Below, in pieces: positions 1 to 5,339 of a stretch of 5,339 nt of DNA. The DNA comes from an uncultured Marmoricola sp. (GTDB taxonomy: Bacteria; Actinomycetota; Actinomycetes; Propionibacteriales; Nocardioidaceae): assembly GCF_943913695.1 (NCBI RefSeq), contig NZ_CALTZE010000187.1, positions 1-5,339 on the forward strand, written 5' to 3'. Under the pieces are notes generated by a model. It saw only the letters and a list, made by a program, of their open reading frames with translations, did not search any database and was not told the origin of the DNA. The translations under genes and the position numbers were made by a program. Within the stretch, counting starts at the first letter, position 1. Each line of letters opens with the position of its first letter.

Positions 1-20
1 GTGCGTGAGAAGGTGCGGTC
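1..20 (+). promoter_or_regulatory. holA ribosome binding site and possible end of an upstream gene
   Basis: A purine-rich GAGAAGG at 7-13 lies seven bases before the holA ATG, a good Shine-Dalgarno match and spacing. A TGA at 6-8 is in frame with holA, so no start before position 9 is possible and ATG 21 is the first usable start codon. The same TGA could be the stop of a preceding gene. comEC commonly precedes holA in actinobacteria, but too little sequence is present to show it. Seen: the Shine-Dalgarno site and the TGA. Inferred: the upstream gene. Confidence 0.6.
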
Positions 21-1034
21 ATGGCCTCACGCAGCGCTTCGTCGGGGGCCTCCCCGGGAGGCGTCCCCCGCGACGTGCTCGGGCGCGTGGTGCTGGTGAC
101 CGGACCGGAGGAGTTCCTCGCCGAGCGAGCGGTGCACCAGGTGCGGGCGCTGGTGCGCGAGGCCGATGCCGAGGCGGAGGTCTCCGAGACCGTCGCCTCC
201 GAGCTCACCATGGCCACCCTCGGCGACCTGGCCGCGCCCTCGCTCTTCTCCACCACCCGCTGCGTGACCGTGCGGCGGCTGGAGGACCTGCCCGACGACG
301 CCGTCCCCGGGCTGCTCGACTACGCCGCCTCGCCCGCGGACGACATCGCCCTCGTCCTGGTGCACAGCGGCGGCCAGAAGGGCTCCGGGGTGCTGACCAA
401 GCTGCGCAAGGTCGCGGCGGTCACCGAGGTCAAGACCGCGGCGCCCTCGCCGCGGGAGCTGCCGGCGTTCGTCGGGGCCGAGCTGCGCGGTCACGGCAGC
501 AGGATCGAGCCCGAGGCCGCCGACTTCCTGGTGCAGTCGGTCGGCCACGACCTGCGCTCGCTCTCCGCGGCCGCCCACCAGCTCGCCAGCGACTTCGAGG
601 GCCGGGCCGTGACGACCGAGATGGTCAAGCAGTACTTCGGAGGGCGCGCCGAGGCCAAGTCGTTCGCCGTCGCCGACCACGCCCTCTTCGGCCGCACCAC
701 GCCCGCCCTGGAGGAGCTGCGCTGGGCGCTCGACGCCGGCACCGCGCCGGTGCTCGTCACCAGCGCGCTCGCCTCGGGTCTGCGGGGCCTGGCCAAGCTG
801 ATGTCGGCGCCGCGCGGGCAGGGCGAGGGCGACCTCGCCCGTGAGGTCGGCGTACCGCCCTGGAAGATCAAGACCCTGCGCGGCCAGGCCCGCGGCTGGG
901 ACGCCGAGTCCCTCGGCCGCGCGATCCGTGTCGTCGCCCGCACCGACGCCGACATCAAGGGCCAGGCCAGCGACCCGGCCTACGCCCTGGAGCGGGCCGT
1001 GATCGCCATCAGCACCGGGCGCCCCGCGCGCTGA
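21..1034 (+). CDS. holA: DNA polymerase III subunit delta (clamp loader)
   Basis: This 337-residue protein is the delta subunit of the replicative clamp loader. In that family delta binds and opens the beta sliding clamp so that it can be loaded on primed DNA in the cytoplasm. The delta family pattern is visible along the chain: VLVTGPEEFLAERAV (24-38) at the start of the N-terminal domain; AAPSLFSTTRCV (71-82), matching the usual 'PSLF..R.V' segment; GHDLRSLSAAAHQL (175-188), the 'GnDlr.L..El.KL' signature; and the C-terminal collar-like helices with WKIKTLRGQARGW (281-293) and ADIKG (310-314). I see no Walker A motif, as expected, since delta does not hydrolyse ATP. Length is close to actinobacterial relatives of about 315-340 residues. 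The first 18 residues (Ser/Ala/Gly/Pro-rich) are a poorly conserved extension. ATG 21 is fixed by an in-frame TGA at 6-8 and a good Shine-Dalgarno site. The gene converges on rpsT, a common actinobacterial arrangement. Confidence 0.95.
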   Translation: MASRSASSGASPGGVPRDVLGRVVLVTGPEEFLAERAVHQVRALVREADAEAEVSETVASELTMATLGDLAAPSLFSTTRCVTVRRLEDLPDDAVPGLLDYAASPADDIALVLVHSGGQKGSGVLTKLRKVAAVTEVKTAAPSPRELPAFVGAELRGHGSRIEPEAADFLVQSVGHDLRSLSAAAHQLASDFEGRAVTTEMVKQYFGGRAEAKSFAVADHALFGRTTPALEELRWALDAGTAPVLVTSALASGLRGLAKLMSAPRGQGEGDLAREVGVPPWKIKTLRGQARGWDAESLGRAIRVVARTDADIKGQASDPAYALERAVIAISTGRPAR

Positions 1035-1057
1035 GACGGGCCGTCCTCACACACACG

Positions 1058-1090
1058 AAAACGGCGCCGACCCCTCGGGGTCGACGCCGT
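1058..1090 (-). terminator. Intrinsic terminator of rpsT, probably shared with holA
   Basis: An inverted repeat at 1061-1073 and 1078-1090 forms a 13-position stem with one internal mismatch (C1067 opposite A1084) and a four-base loop CTCG at 1074-1077. Read on the minus strand, the stem is followed at once by TTTT (1061-1058), the classic layout of a Rho-independent terminator for rpsT, whose stop lies 24 bases away. Read on the plus strand the same hairpin sits 26 bases after the holA stop but has no U tract. It may still stop holA transcripts, since U-poor hairpins are common in high-GC actinobacteria. The stem is seen directly; its use for holA is inferred. Confidence 0.8.
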
Positions 1091-1113
1091 CGGCGCGCGT
1101 GGGGCAGGGGGCC

Positions 1114-1374
1114 TCAGAGGGAGGCGGCCTGCTTGGCGAGGGCCGACTTGCGGTTGGCGGCCTGGTTCTTGTGGATGACGCCCTTGCTGGCGGCCTTGTC
1201 GAGCTGCTTGGAGGCGTCGGCGGCGAGCGCCTTGGCCTGCTCGGCGTCGCCGGCCTCGGCGGCGGCACGGAACTTGCGGATCGAGGTCTTCAGCGCGCTC
1301 TTGACCGACTTGTTGCGCTCGTGCGCGACGAGGTTCTGCTTGTTGCGCTTGATCTGGGACTTGATGTTCGCCAC
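1114..1374 (-). CDS. rpsT: 30S ribosomal protein S20
   Basis: This 86-residue protein is S20, a small-subunit protein that binds 16S rRNA. The N-terminus (V/M)ANIKSQIKRNKQN and the later segments ERNKSVKSALKT (19-30), KFRAAAEAGD (34-43), KAASKGVIHKNQAANRKSAL (60-79) are textbook S20, and the length is typical. It is strongly basic and helical, as expected for the three-helix bundle of the family. The start is GTG at 1374; any upstream extension gives unrelated sequence, and the family begins at exactly this point. The Shine-Dalgarno is weak: a purine-rich stretch (GAAAGAGCGAG) about seven bases upstream on the minus strand. Non-AUG starts are well known in rpsT; Escherichia coli uses UUG and S20 represses its own translation there. 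Whether such control exists here is not shown. The gene faces holA and is divergent from poxB. Confidence 0.96.
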   Translation of the reverse strand: MANIKSQIKRNKQNLVAHERNKSVKSALKTSIRKFRAAAEAGDAEQAKALAADASKQLDKAASKGVIHKNQAANRKSALAKQAASL

Positions 1375-1461
1375 GGCAGGCTCGCTCTTTCGGTTGCGGG
1401 ACGGGGACTCGGCGCTGCTGCGCCACGGAAGTCGAGGGTGCGGGCACGGCCCGGCACACAA
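1375..1461 (-). other. Predicted structured 5' leader of rpsT
   Basis: If the promoter assigned at 1468-1473 is right, rpsT has a leader of roughly 87 bases. Near its 5' end is an inverted repeat at 1438-1457: GTGC and GGGC pair with GCCC and GCAC around a three-base loop, with one bulged base. A second short hairpin, GGCGC/GCGCC with loop TGCT, lies at 1411-1424. The rest has no strong pairing by eye. A structured leader fits S20 or growth-rate control of translation, but this DNA is so GC-rich that short stems also arise by chance. Confidence 0.3.
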
Positions 1462-1467
1462 GCGCCC

Positions 1468-1473
1468 AAGATA
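1468..1473 (-). promoter_or_regulatory. Candidate -10 element of the rpsT promoter
   Basis: On the minus strand the hexamer TATCTT fits the TANNNT pattern of housekeeping actinobacterial promoters and stands out in GC-rich surroundings. The predicted transcript start is near 1461. No clear TTGACA-like -35 is present at 16-18 bases; the region holds an AT-richer patch, GATTATGAG (1500-1492). Absence of a good -35 is common in this group. Confidence 0.4.
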
Positions 1474-1493
1474 CCAGCGGCATCGGGGCTGCT

Positions 1494-1499
1494 CATAAT
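1494..1499 (+). promoter_or_regulatory. Candidate -10 element of the poxB promoter
   Basis: CATAAT on the plus strand matches five of six bases of TATAAT, keeping the critical second A and last T. It is the only strong match I find on this strand between 1375 and 1633. No convincing -35 lies 16-18 bases upstream. Transcription from here would start near 1506 and give poxB a leader of about 128 bases that contains the inverted repeats described separately. Confidence 0.25.
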
Positions 1500-1524
1500 C
1501 CGCGTGCGGCGCCGTGCGGTCGAC

Positions 1525-1555
1525 GCAGGATGGCCCATGACCCACCTCATCCTGC
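1525..1555. repeat. Inverted repeat upstream of poxB (possible operator)
   Basis: GCAGGATG at 1525-1532 is the exact reverse complement of CATCCTGC at 1548-1555, separated by 15 bases. The eight-base perfect arms are about 23 bases apart centre to centre, close to two helical turns, which would suit a dimeric regulator. As RNA it would be an eight-pair stem with a 15-base loop. No T tract follows, so it is not an obvious terminator. Symmetry is seen; function is inferred from its place in front of poxB. Confidence 0.35.
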
Positions 1556-1565
1556 CGGAGACCCG

Positions 1566-1637
1566 ATGGCACCGCTCGGACTGCTGATTGTGGGTAGTCC
1601 CCAGGGGAACCGTCCGCCTCCCCGAGGAGCCCCATGA
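1566..1637 (+). CDS. Possible 23-codon leader ORF overlapping the poxB start
   Basis: ATG 1566 opens a short frame encoding MAPLGLLIVGSPQGNRPPPR plus three residues, ending at TGA 1635-1637. It overlaps the poxB ATG by four bases (ATGA), the usual geometry of translational coupling. GGAG at 1557-1560 is five bases upstream, a plausible Shine-Dalgarno. The peptide matches nothing I recognise, and a frame this short is easily open by chance in such GC-rich DNA. An alternative upstream in-frame ATG at 1530 has no usable ribosome binding site. Treat as a candidate only. Confidence 0.15.
   Translation: MAPLGLLIVGSPQGNRPPPRGAP
1598..1608. repeat. Small perfect palindrome before the poxB ribosome binding site
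   Basis: TCCCC-A-GGGGA is perfectly symmetric about A1603 and lies 15 bases before the poxB Shine-Dalgarno. It could be half of an operator or nothing more than G/C-rich chance; eleven symmetric bases are weak evidence alone. Confidence 0.2.
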
Positions 1638-3355
1638 CCACCGTCGCCGACCTGATCGTGACCGCCGTCGCCGAGCACGGGGTGCGCACCGTGTGGGGGG
1701 TCGTGGGTGACGCCCTCAACCCCTTCACCGACGCCATCCGCCGCGAGGAGCGTCTGGAGTGGATCGGGGTGCGCCATGAGGAGGTCGGTGCCTTCGCCGC
1801 GGCCGCGCAGTCGCAGCTCGAGGACGACCTCGCGGTGTGCATGGGGACCGTCGGGCCGGGCTCGCTGCACCTGCTCAACGGGCTCTACGACGCCAAGAAG
1901 AGCCGCACCCCGGTGCTCGCGATCTGCGGCCAGGTGCCGCGGGAGGACCTCGGCACCGACTTCTTCCAGGAGGTCGACAACGACGCGGTCTTCGCCGACG
2001 TCGCGGTCTACCGGACCACGCTGACCAGCCCCGAGCAGCTGCCGCACGTGCTGGAGGAGGCGGTCAACGCCGCCCTCTCCCAGCGCGGCGTCGCGGTGCT
2101 CTCGGTGCCCGGCGACGTCGGCTCGATGGAGGTCGAGAAGGACCGGGTGCCGCGCTTCGTGCGGACCACCCCGCCGGTCGCGGCCGACTCCCGCGACGTG
2201 CAGGCCGTCGCGTCGGTGCTCGACGCCGCCGAGCGGGTGACGCTGCTCGTCGGGCAGGGCGCGCGCCACGCGCGCGAGGAGGTGCTGGCGCTGGCCGGTC
2301 GGCTGCACGCGCCGATGGTGGTCAGCCTCAAGGCCAAGGACGACTACGACGAGGACAACCCCTACGAGGTCGGCCAGTCCGGCCTCATCGGCAACCCCGC
2401 GACCGCCGAGGCCTTCGCCGCCTGCGACACGCTCGTGCTGCTCGGCACCGACTTCCCCTACCGCGACTTCCTGCCCGAGGGGAAGACGGTCGTGCAGCTC
2501 GACGACCGCGGCTCGCACGTGGGGCGTCGTACGCCGGTCGACCACGCGCTCGTCGGCGACACGGCCCTCACGCTGCAGGCGCTGCTCCCGCTGGTGCGAC
2601 AGCACGAGAGCGAGACGCACCTGAAGGCGGCCCGCAAGGTCTACGACGGCTGGCGCGAGCTGCAGTCGCACCTCGCCGACCCGTCGTACGACAAGAAGGC
2701 GCGCGGCCTGCTGCGCCGCAAGGTCGACAACCCCGACGCGCGGGTCCGGCCCGAGGTCGTGGCCGCGGCGCTGGAGCGGCACGCCGCCCAGGACGCCGTC
2801 TTCACCGTCGACACCGGCATGGCGGTGGTGTGGCTCTCGCGGTTCGTCCGGATGACCGGGCAGCGGCGCCACCTCGGCTCCTACAACCTGGGCTCGATGG
2901 CCAACGCCATGCCGCAGGCGCTCGGCGCCGCCGCGCTCGACCGCAGCCGTCAGGTGGTCGCGCTGTGCGGCGACGGCGGCCTGAGCATGCTGCTGGGCGA
3001 CCTGATCACCGCGGTCTTCCACGACCTGCCGATCAAGGTCGTCGTCTTCGACAACGGCCGGCTGGGCATGGTGAAGCTGGAGATGGAGCAGGTGGGCCTG
3101 CCGGAGTTCGGCACCGTGCTGCACAACCCCGACTTCGCTGCCGTCGCGCGGGCCATCGGCATGCACGGCGTGCGTGTGGAGTCGCCCGGCGACGTCAACG
3201 AGGCGGTCCGCGAGGCGCTCGCGCACGACGGGCCTGCCCTCGTCGACGTGCTCACCAACCCCGACGAGATCGCCGTGCCTCCGAAGCCGAGCCTCTCGCA
3301 GGTGAAGGGCTTCGCGATCGCCAAGACCCGCGAGTTCGTCACCAGCGCCGAGTAG
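1634..3355 (+). CDS. poxB: Pyruvate dehydrogenase (quinone) / pyruvate oxidase, ThDP- and FAD-dependent
   Basis: This 573-residue enzyme belongs to the PoxB group of ThDP enzymes: pyruvate, water and a quinone give acetate, CO2 and a quinol, in known members at the inner face of the membrane. Domain order is standard: the pyrimidine-binding domain (about 1-180) with the catalytic glutamate Glu49 in RHEE and the segment GPGSLHLLNGLYDAKK (74-89); a central FAD-binding domain (about 185-350) with NPYEVGQSGLIG (242-253) and GTDFPYRDFLP (271-281); and the pyrophosphate domain (about 365-545) with GSMANAMPQALGA (420-432) and the ThDP/Mg motif, GDGG at 446-449 to Asn474. VKLEM (480-484) also fits the subfamily. 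ATG 1634 follows GAGGAG (1624-1629). Odd points: the chain stops 16 residues after Lys558, so the amphipathic C-terminal tail of E. coli and Corynebacterium PoxB is missing; FQEVDND (111-117) replaces FQETHP; and Asp473 replaces the first Asn of the NN pair. A related ThDP oxidase with another acceptor is possible. Confidence 0.85.
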   Translation: MTTVADLIVTAVAEHGVRTVWGVVGDALNPFTDAIRREERLEWIGVRHEEVGAFAAAAQSQLEDDLAVCMGTVGPGSLHLLNGLYDAKKSRTPVLAICGQVPREDLGTDFFQEVDNDAVFADVAVYRTTLTSPEQLPHVLEEAVNAALSQRGVAVLSVPGDVGSMEVEKDRVPRFVRTTPPVAADSRDVQAVASVLDAAERVTLLVGQGARHAREEVLALAGRLHAPMVVSLKAKDDYDEDNPYEVGQSGLIGNPATAEAFAACDTLVLLGTDFPYRDFLPEGKTVVQLDDRGSHVGRRTPVDHALVGDTALTLQALLPLVRQHESETHLKAARKVYDGWRELQSHLADPSYDKKARGLLRRKVDNPDARVRPEVVAAALERHAAQDAVFTVDTGMAVVWLSRFVRMTGQRRHLGSYNLGSMANAMPQALGAAALDRSRQVVALCGDGGLSMLLGDLITAVFHDLPIKVVVFDNGRLGMVKLEMEQVGLPEFGTVLHNPDFAAVARAIGMHGVRVESPGDVNEAVREALAHDGPALVDVLTNPDEIAVPPKPSLSQVKGFAIAKTREFVTSAE

Positions 3356-3376
3356 GAGCGGTGGCGGCGCTCTGCC

Positions 3377-3391
3377 TAGGTTGGACCGATG
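3377..3391 (+). promoter_or_regulatory. Candidate leaderless promoter of the S9 peptidase gene
   Basis: TAGGTT at 3377-3382 matches the TANNNT -10 consensus, and exactly six bases (3383-3388) separate it from the ATG at 3389-3391. That places the transcript start on the A of the ATG, as in the leaderless mRNAs common in actinobacteria. Consistent with this, there is no convincing Shine-Dalgarno: only AGG, which is inside the same hexamer. The -35 region (about 3353-3359, overlapping the poxB stop) has no clear consensus. The TAG within the hexamer is also an in-frame stop that bounds the peptidase reading frame. Confidence 0.45.
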
Positions 3392-5339
3392 CGCCCCGAC
3401 GACCTCGACCTGCTCTCGGCCTGCGGCCGGCCGTCGCTGACCCCCGACGGGGAGGTGGCGGTGGTCGCCGTCACGCGGCCCGACCTCGCGTCCGACGCGT
3501 ACGTCGGGTGCCTGTGGCGGGTGCCGACCGACGGCTCGCCCGCCCAGCGGCTGACCAACGGGCCGCGTGACAGCGTGCCGGCGGTAAGTCCCGACGGCAG
3601 CCGCGTCGCCTTCCTGCGCGGCAGCGAGGACGGCCCGCCGCAGCTGCACGTCGTGGCGCTCGACGGGGGCGAGCCGCTGCGGCTCACCGCCCGCGACGCC
3701 CACCCGCTGGGTGCGGGTACTCCGGCCTGGAGCCCTGACGGCACGCGGCTGGCCTACTCCGCGCGGGCGCCGGAGGCCGGCCGCTACGGCACCGCGGACG
3801 CCGACTGCCGGGAGCCGAAGCCGGCCGAGGAGCCCGCGCGCTTGGTCACCGAGCTCTCCTACCGCGTCGACGACCTCGGCTACAAGCGCGACCGCCGCCA
3901 ACACGTCTTCGTCGTCGCCGTCACTCCGCAGCAGGAGAGCCCGGGTGACGACCTGCCACCGCTGCCGGTCGTGCCGCAGCAGCTCACCGACGGCGATCAC
4001 GACGACACCGCCCCGGTTTGGAGCCCCGACGGCCGCACCCTGCTCTTCGGCTCCGCGCGCCACGAGACCCGCGAGACCGACCTGCGCACGGGGCTCTACG
4101 CCGTACCCGCCGGCGGGGGAGAGGTCCGCGAGGTCGTCGCCGCCCCCGAGCTCGGGCTGCGTACGGCGACCTGGCTGCCCGACGGGCGGCTCGTGGTGGC
4201 CGGCGCCCACCTCGGCTCGCCCGCGCTTGACTTCGTCGGCGCCCCCTCGCGGCTCTTCGTCACCGAGTCGGCGCTAGGAGACGGCGGCCCGGTCGGCGTA
4301 CGCCTGCTGACCGACACGGAGCACGACCTCGACGTCGCGAGCGCGGCCGACCTGGTCGTGTACGACGGGCGGGTGCTGGTGCGCGAGCTGCACCGCGGCA
4401 CGCAGCGGCTGCTGGCGGTCGACCCCGACGCCGAGCCCGGCACCCCGCCCGAGGTGCTGCTCCCGGGCGACGTGGTCGTCGCCGGGCAGGCCGCGGCGGG
4501 GGACAGGGTGGTGGTCTCCGCCGCCACGTCGGCCCGCCGTGCCGACCTGGCGGTGGTCGAGGATCAGCGGCCGCGCTGGCTCACCGAGGTGTCCGCCGGC
4601 CTCGCGCGCCGCGGCGTACGCCCGCTGGAGCCGCACCTCGCCCGCGACGCCGACGGGCACGAGGTGCACGGCTGGGTGGTGCTGCCCGACCCCGGGCGCT
4701 TCGACGGGCCGCACCCGGTGCTGCTGGTGATCCACGGCGGACCGTTCAGCCAGTACGACGTAGCCGTGTTCGACGAGGCGCAGGTCTACGCCGGCGCCGG
4801 CTACGCGGTGGTGATGTGCAACCCCCGCGGCTCGGCCGGCTACGGCTACGACCACGGCCGTGCGGTCAAGGGCGCGCTGGGGACGGTCGACGCCGACGAC
4901 GTACTCACTTTCCTCGACAGCGTGCTGGCCGAGCCGTCGCTGCCGCTGGACGCCGAGCGGGTCGGCGTCATGGGCGGGTCCTACGGCGGCTACATGACCG
5001 CGACCCTCACCACTCGCACCGACCGCTTCGCCGCGGCGATCGTGGAGCGGGGCTACCTCGACGGCCGCTCCTTCGAGGGCTCCAGCGACATCGGCTGGTT
5101 CTTCCCCGGGCAGTATCACGGCTCCCGAGAGGCCGCCGTCGAGCAGAGCCCGATGACCCACGTCGACCGGGTCGTCACCCCGACCCTGGTGATCCACTCC
5201 GAGGAGGACTGGCGCTGCCCGGTGGAGCAGGGCCAGCGCTGGTTTGCCGCGCTCAGGCTGCGCGACATCGAGGCCGAGCTGCTGCTCTTCCCCGGCGAGG
5301 GCCACGTCTTCAGCTCCCGGCAGTCGATCGTGGATCGCC
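3389..5339 (+). CDS. S9 family peptidase (prolyl oligopeptidase / acylaminoacyl-peptidase-like), 3' end outside window
   Basis: An open frame of 650 codons runs off the window without a stop. It encodes an S9-type serine peptidase: an N-terminal beta-propeller followed by an alpha/beta-hydrolase domain that cuts short peptides. Propeller repeats of the TolB/PD40 type appear as VPAVSPDGSRVAFL (63-76), TPAWSPDGTRLAYS (111-124), APVWSPDGRTLLFG (208-221) and TATWLPDGRLVV (259-270). The catalytic domain starts near 410, with the oxyanion-loop motif IHGGP (448-452), nucleophile Ser531 in GGSYGG, acid Asp607 in HSEEDWRCP, and His639 in GEGHVF: a complete triad. SFEGSSDIGWFF (561-572) is typical of the S9C group. 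I see no signal peptide or membrane segment, so it is probably cytoplasmic. ATG 3389 is the first start after an in-frame TAG at 3377-3379, and the N-terminus fits actinobacterial relatives. Probably only the last helix, perhaps 10-30 residues, is missing. It lies 33 bases after poxB on the same strand. The natural substrate is unknown. Confidence 0.92.
   Translation, partial: MRPDDLDLLSACGRPSLTPDGEVAVVAVTRPDLASDAYVGCLWRVPTDGSPAQRLTNGPRDSVPAVSPDGSRVAFLRGSEDGPPQLHVVALDGGEPLRLTARDAHPLGAGTPAWSPDGTRLAYSARAPEAGRYGTADADCREPKPAEEPARLVTELSYRVDDLGYKRDRRQHVFVVAVTPQQESPGDDLPPLPVVPQQLTDGDHDDTAPVWSPDGRTLLFGSARHETRETDLRTGLYAVPAGGGEVREVVAAPELGLRTATWLPDGRLVVAGAHLGSPALDFVGAPSRLFVTESALGDGGPVGVRLLTDTEHDLDVASAADLVVYDGRVLVRELHRGTQRLLAVDPDAEPGTPPEVLLPGDVVVAGQAAAGDRVVVSAATSARRADLAVVEDQRPRWLTEVSAGLARRGVRPLEPHLARDADGHEVHGWVVLPDPGRFDGPHPVLLVIHGGPFSQYDVAVFDEAQVYAGAGYAVVMCNPRGSAGYGYDHGRAVKGALGTVDADDVLTFLDSVLAEPSLPLDAERVGVMGGSYGGYMTATLTTRTDRFAAAIVERGYLDGRSFEGSSDIGWFFPGQYHGSREAAVEQSPMTHVDRVVTPTLVIHSEEDWRCPVEQGQRWFAALRLRDIEAELLLFPGEGHVFSSRQSIVDR

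Noticed and set aside
5..844. Shifted-frame plus-strand frame over holA
   Set aside because: The holA frame carries the delta-subunit signatures and a good Shine-Dalgarno; this frame yields only Arg-rich low-complexity sequence.
1035..1045. GACGG-G-CCGTC symmetric sequence just after the holA stop
   Set aside because: The arms leave no room for a hairpin loop beyond three pairs, and the much stronger hairpin at 1061-1090 explains termination.
1047..1056. Short CA repeat between holA and rpsT
   Set aside because: Only about four units; it is part of the tail after the rpsT terminator and too short to call a microsatellite.
1099..1587. Plus-strand frame antisense to rpsT
   Set aside because: S20 on the minus strand is unmistakable. 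Only the last 17 codons (from ATG 1537) fall in a plausible leader position, and these are discussed separately.
1605..1609. GGAAC resembling an ECF sigma factor -35 before poxB
   Set aside because: The matching -10 would fall inside the poxB coding region, after its ribosome binding site and start.
1837..3570. 577-codon plus-strand frame overlapping poxB and crossing into the peptidase
   Set aside because: Its translation is Arg/Ala/Gly-rich with no domain. It is a shifted-frame shadow, and its reading past the poxB stop does not supply a PoxB-like tail.
1547..4210. 887-codon open frame on the minus strand
   Set aside because: It lies antisense to poxB and the peptidase, whose proteins have clear family motifs. 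Its product is low-complexity Arg/Gly/Val/His-rich sequence with no recognisable domain. Strong GC bias at third positions keeps the opposite strand free of stops.
4274..5305. 343-codon open frame on the minus strand
   Set aside because: Antisense shadow of the peptidase catalytic domain; the plus-strand frame has the complete Ser-Asp-His triad and the minus-strand product has no family features.

Overview
The window is very GC-rich DNA with strong G/C bias at third codon positions. It holds one complete convergent gene pair (holA and rpsT) and two more genes read rightward (poxB and an S9-family peptidase). The GTG start of rpsT, the holA–rpsT convergence and a TANNNT element six bases from a start codon all suggest an actinobacterium. 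Nocardioidaceae-like is a guess from codon style, not something shown here.

Layout. Positions 1-20 carry a Shine-Dalgarno site and possibly the last codon and stop of an upstream gene, which by common actinobacterial gene order could be comEC. Next comes holA (21-1034, +), the delta subunit of DNA polymerase III. A 79-bp convergent gap follows, holding a strong hairpin (1061-1090) with a U tract on the rpsT side. rpsT (1114-1374, -) encodes ribosomal protein S20. A 259-bp divergent region (1375-1633) then holds the likely rpsT and poxB promoters, a structured rpsT leader, two inverted repeats and two tiny open frames in front of poxB. poxB (1634-3355, +) encodes a thiamine-diphosphate/FAD pyruvate:quinone oxidoreductase. 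After 33 bp comes an S9 prolyl-oligopeptidase-family peptidase (3389 to beyond 5339, +). It runs off the window with 650 codons visible and is probably only slightly short of complete.

How the genes relate. holA and rpsT are housekeeping genes that are neighbours in many actinobacteria. poxB and the peptidase look like an accessory metabolic block placed beside them. PoxB turns pyruvate into acetate and CO2 and passes electrons to quinone. The peptidase probably trims peptides in the cytoplasm. Nothing ties these two into one pathway. They share strand and have no terminator between them, but the peptidase also appears to have its own leaderless promoter.

I see no mobile element, CRISPR array, tRNA or rRNA, and no convincing new multi-gene system. 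The points most worth checking are the short C-terminus of PoxB, which lacks the membrane-binding tail of characterised relatives, the leaderless promoter at 3377-3391, and the crowded rpsT/poxB regulatory region.
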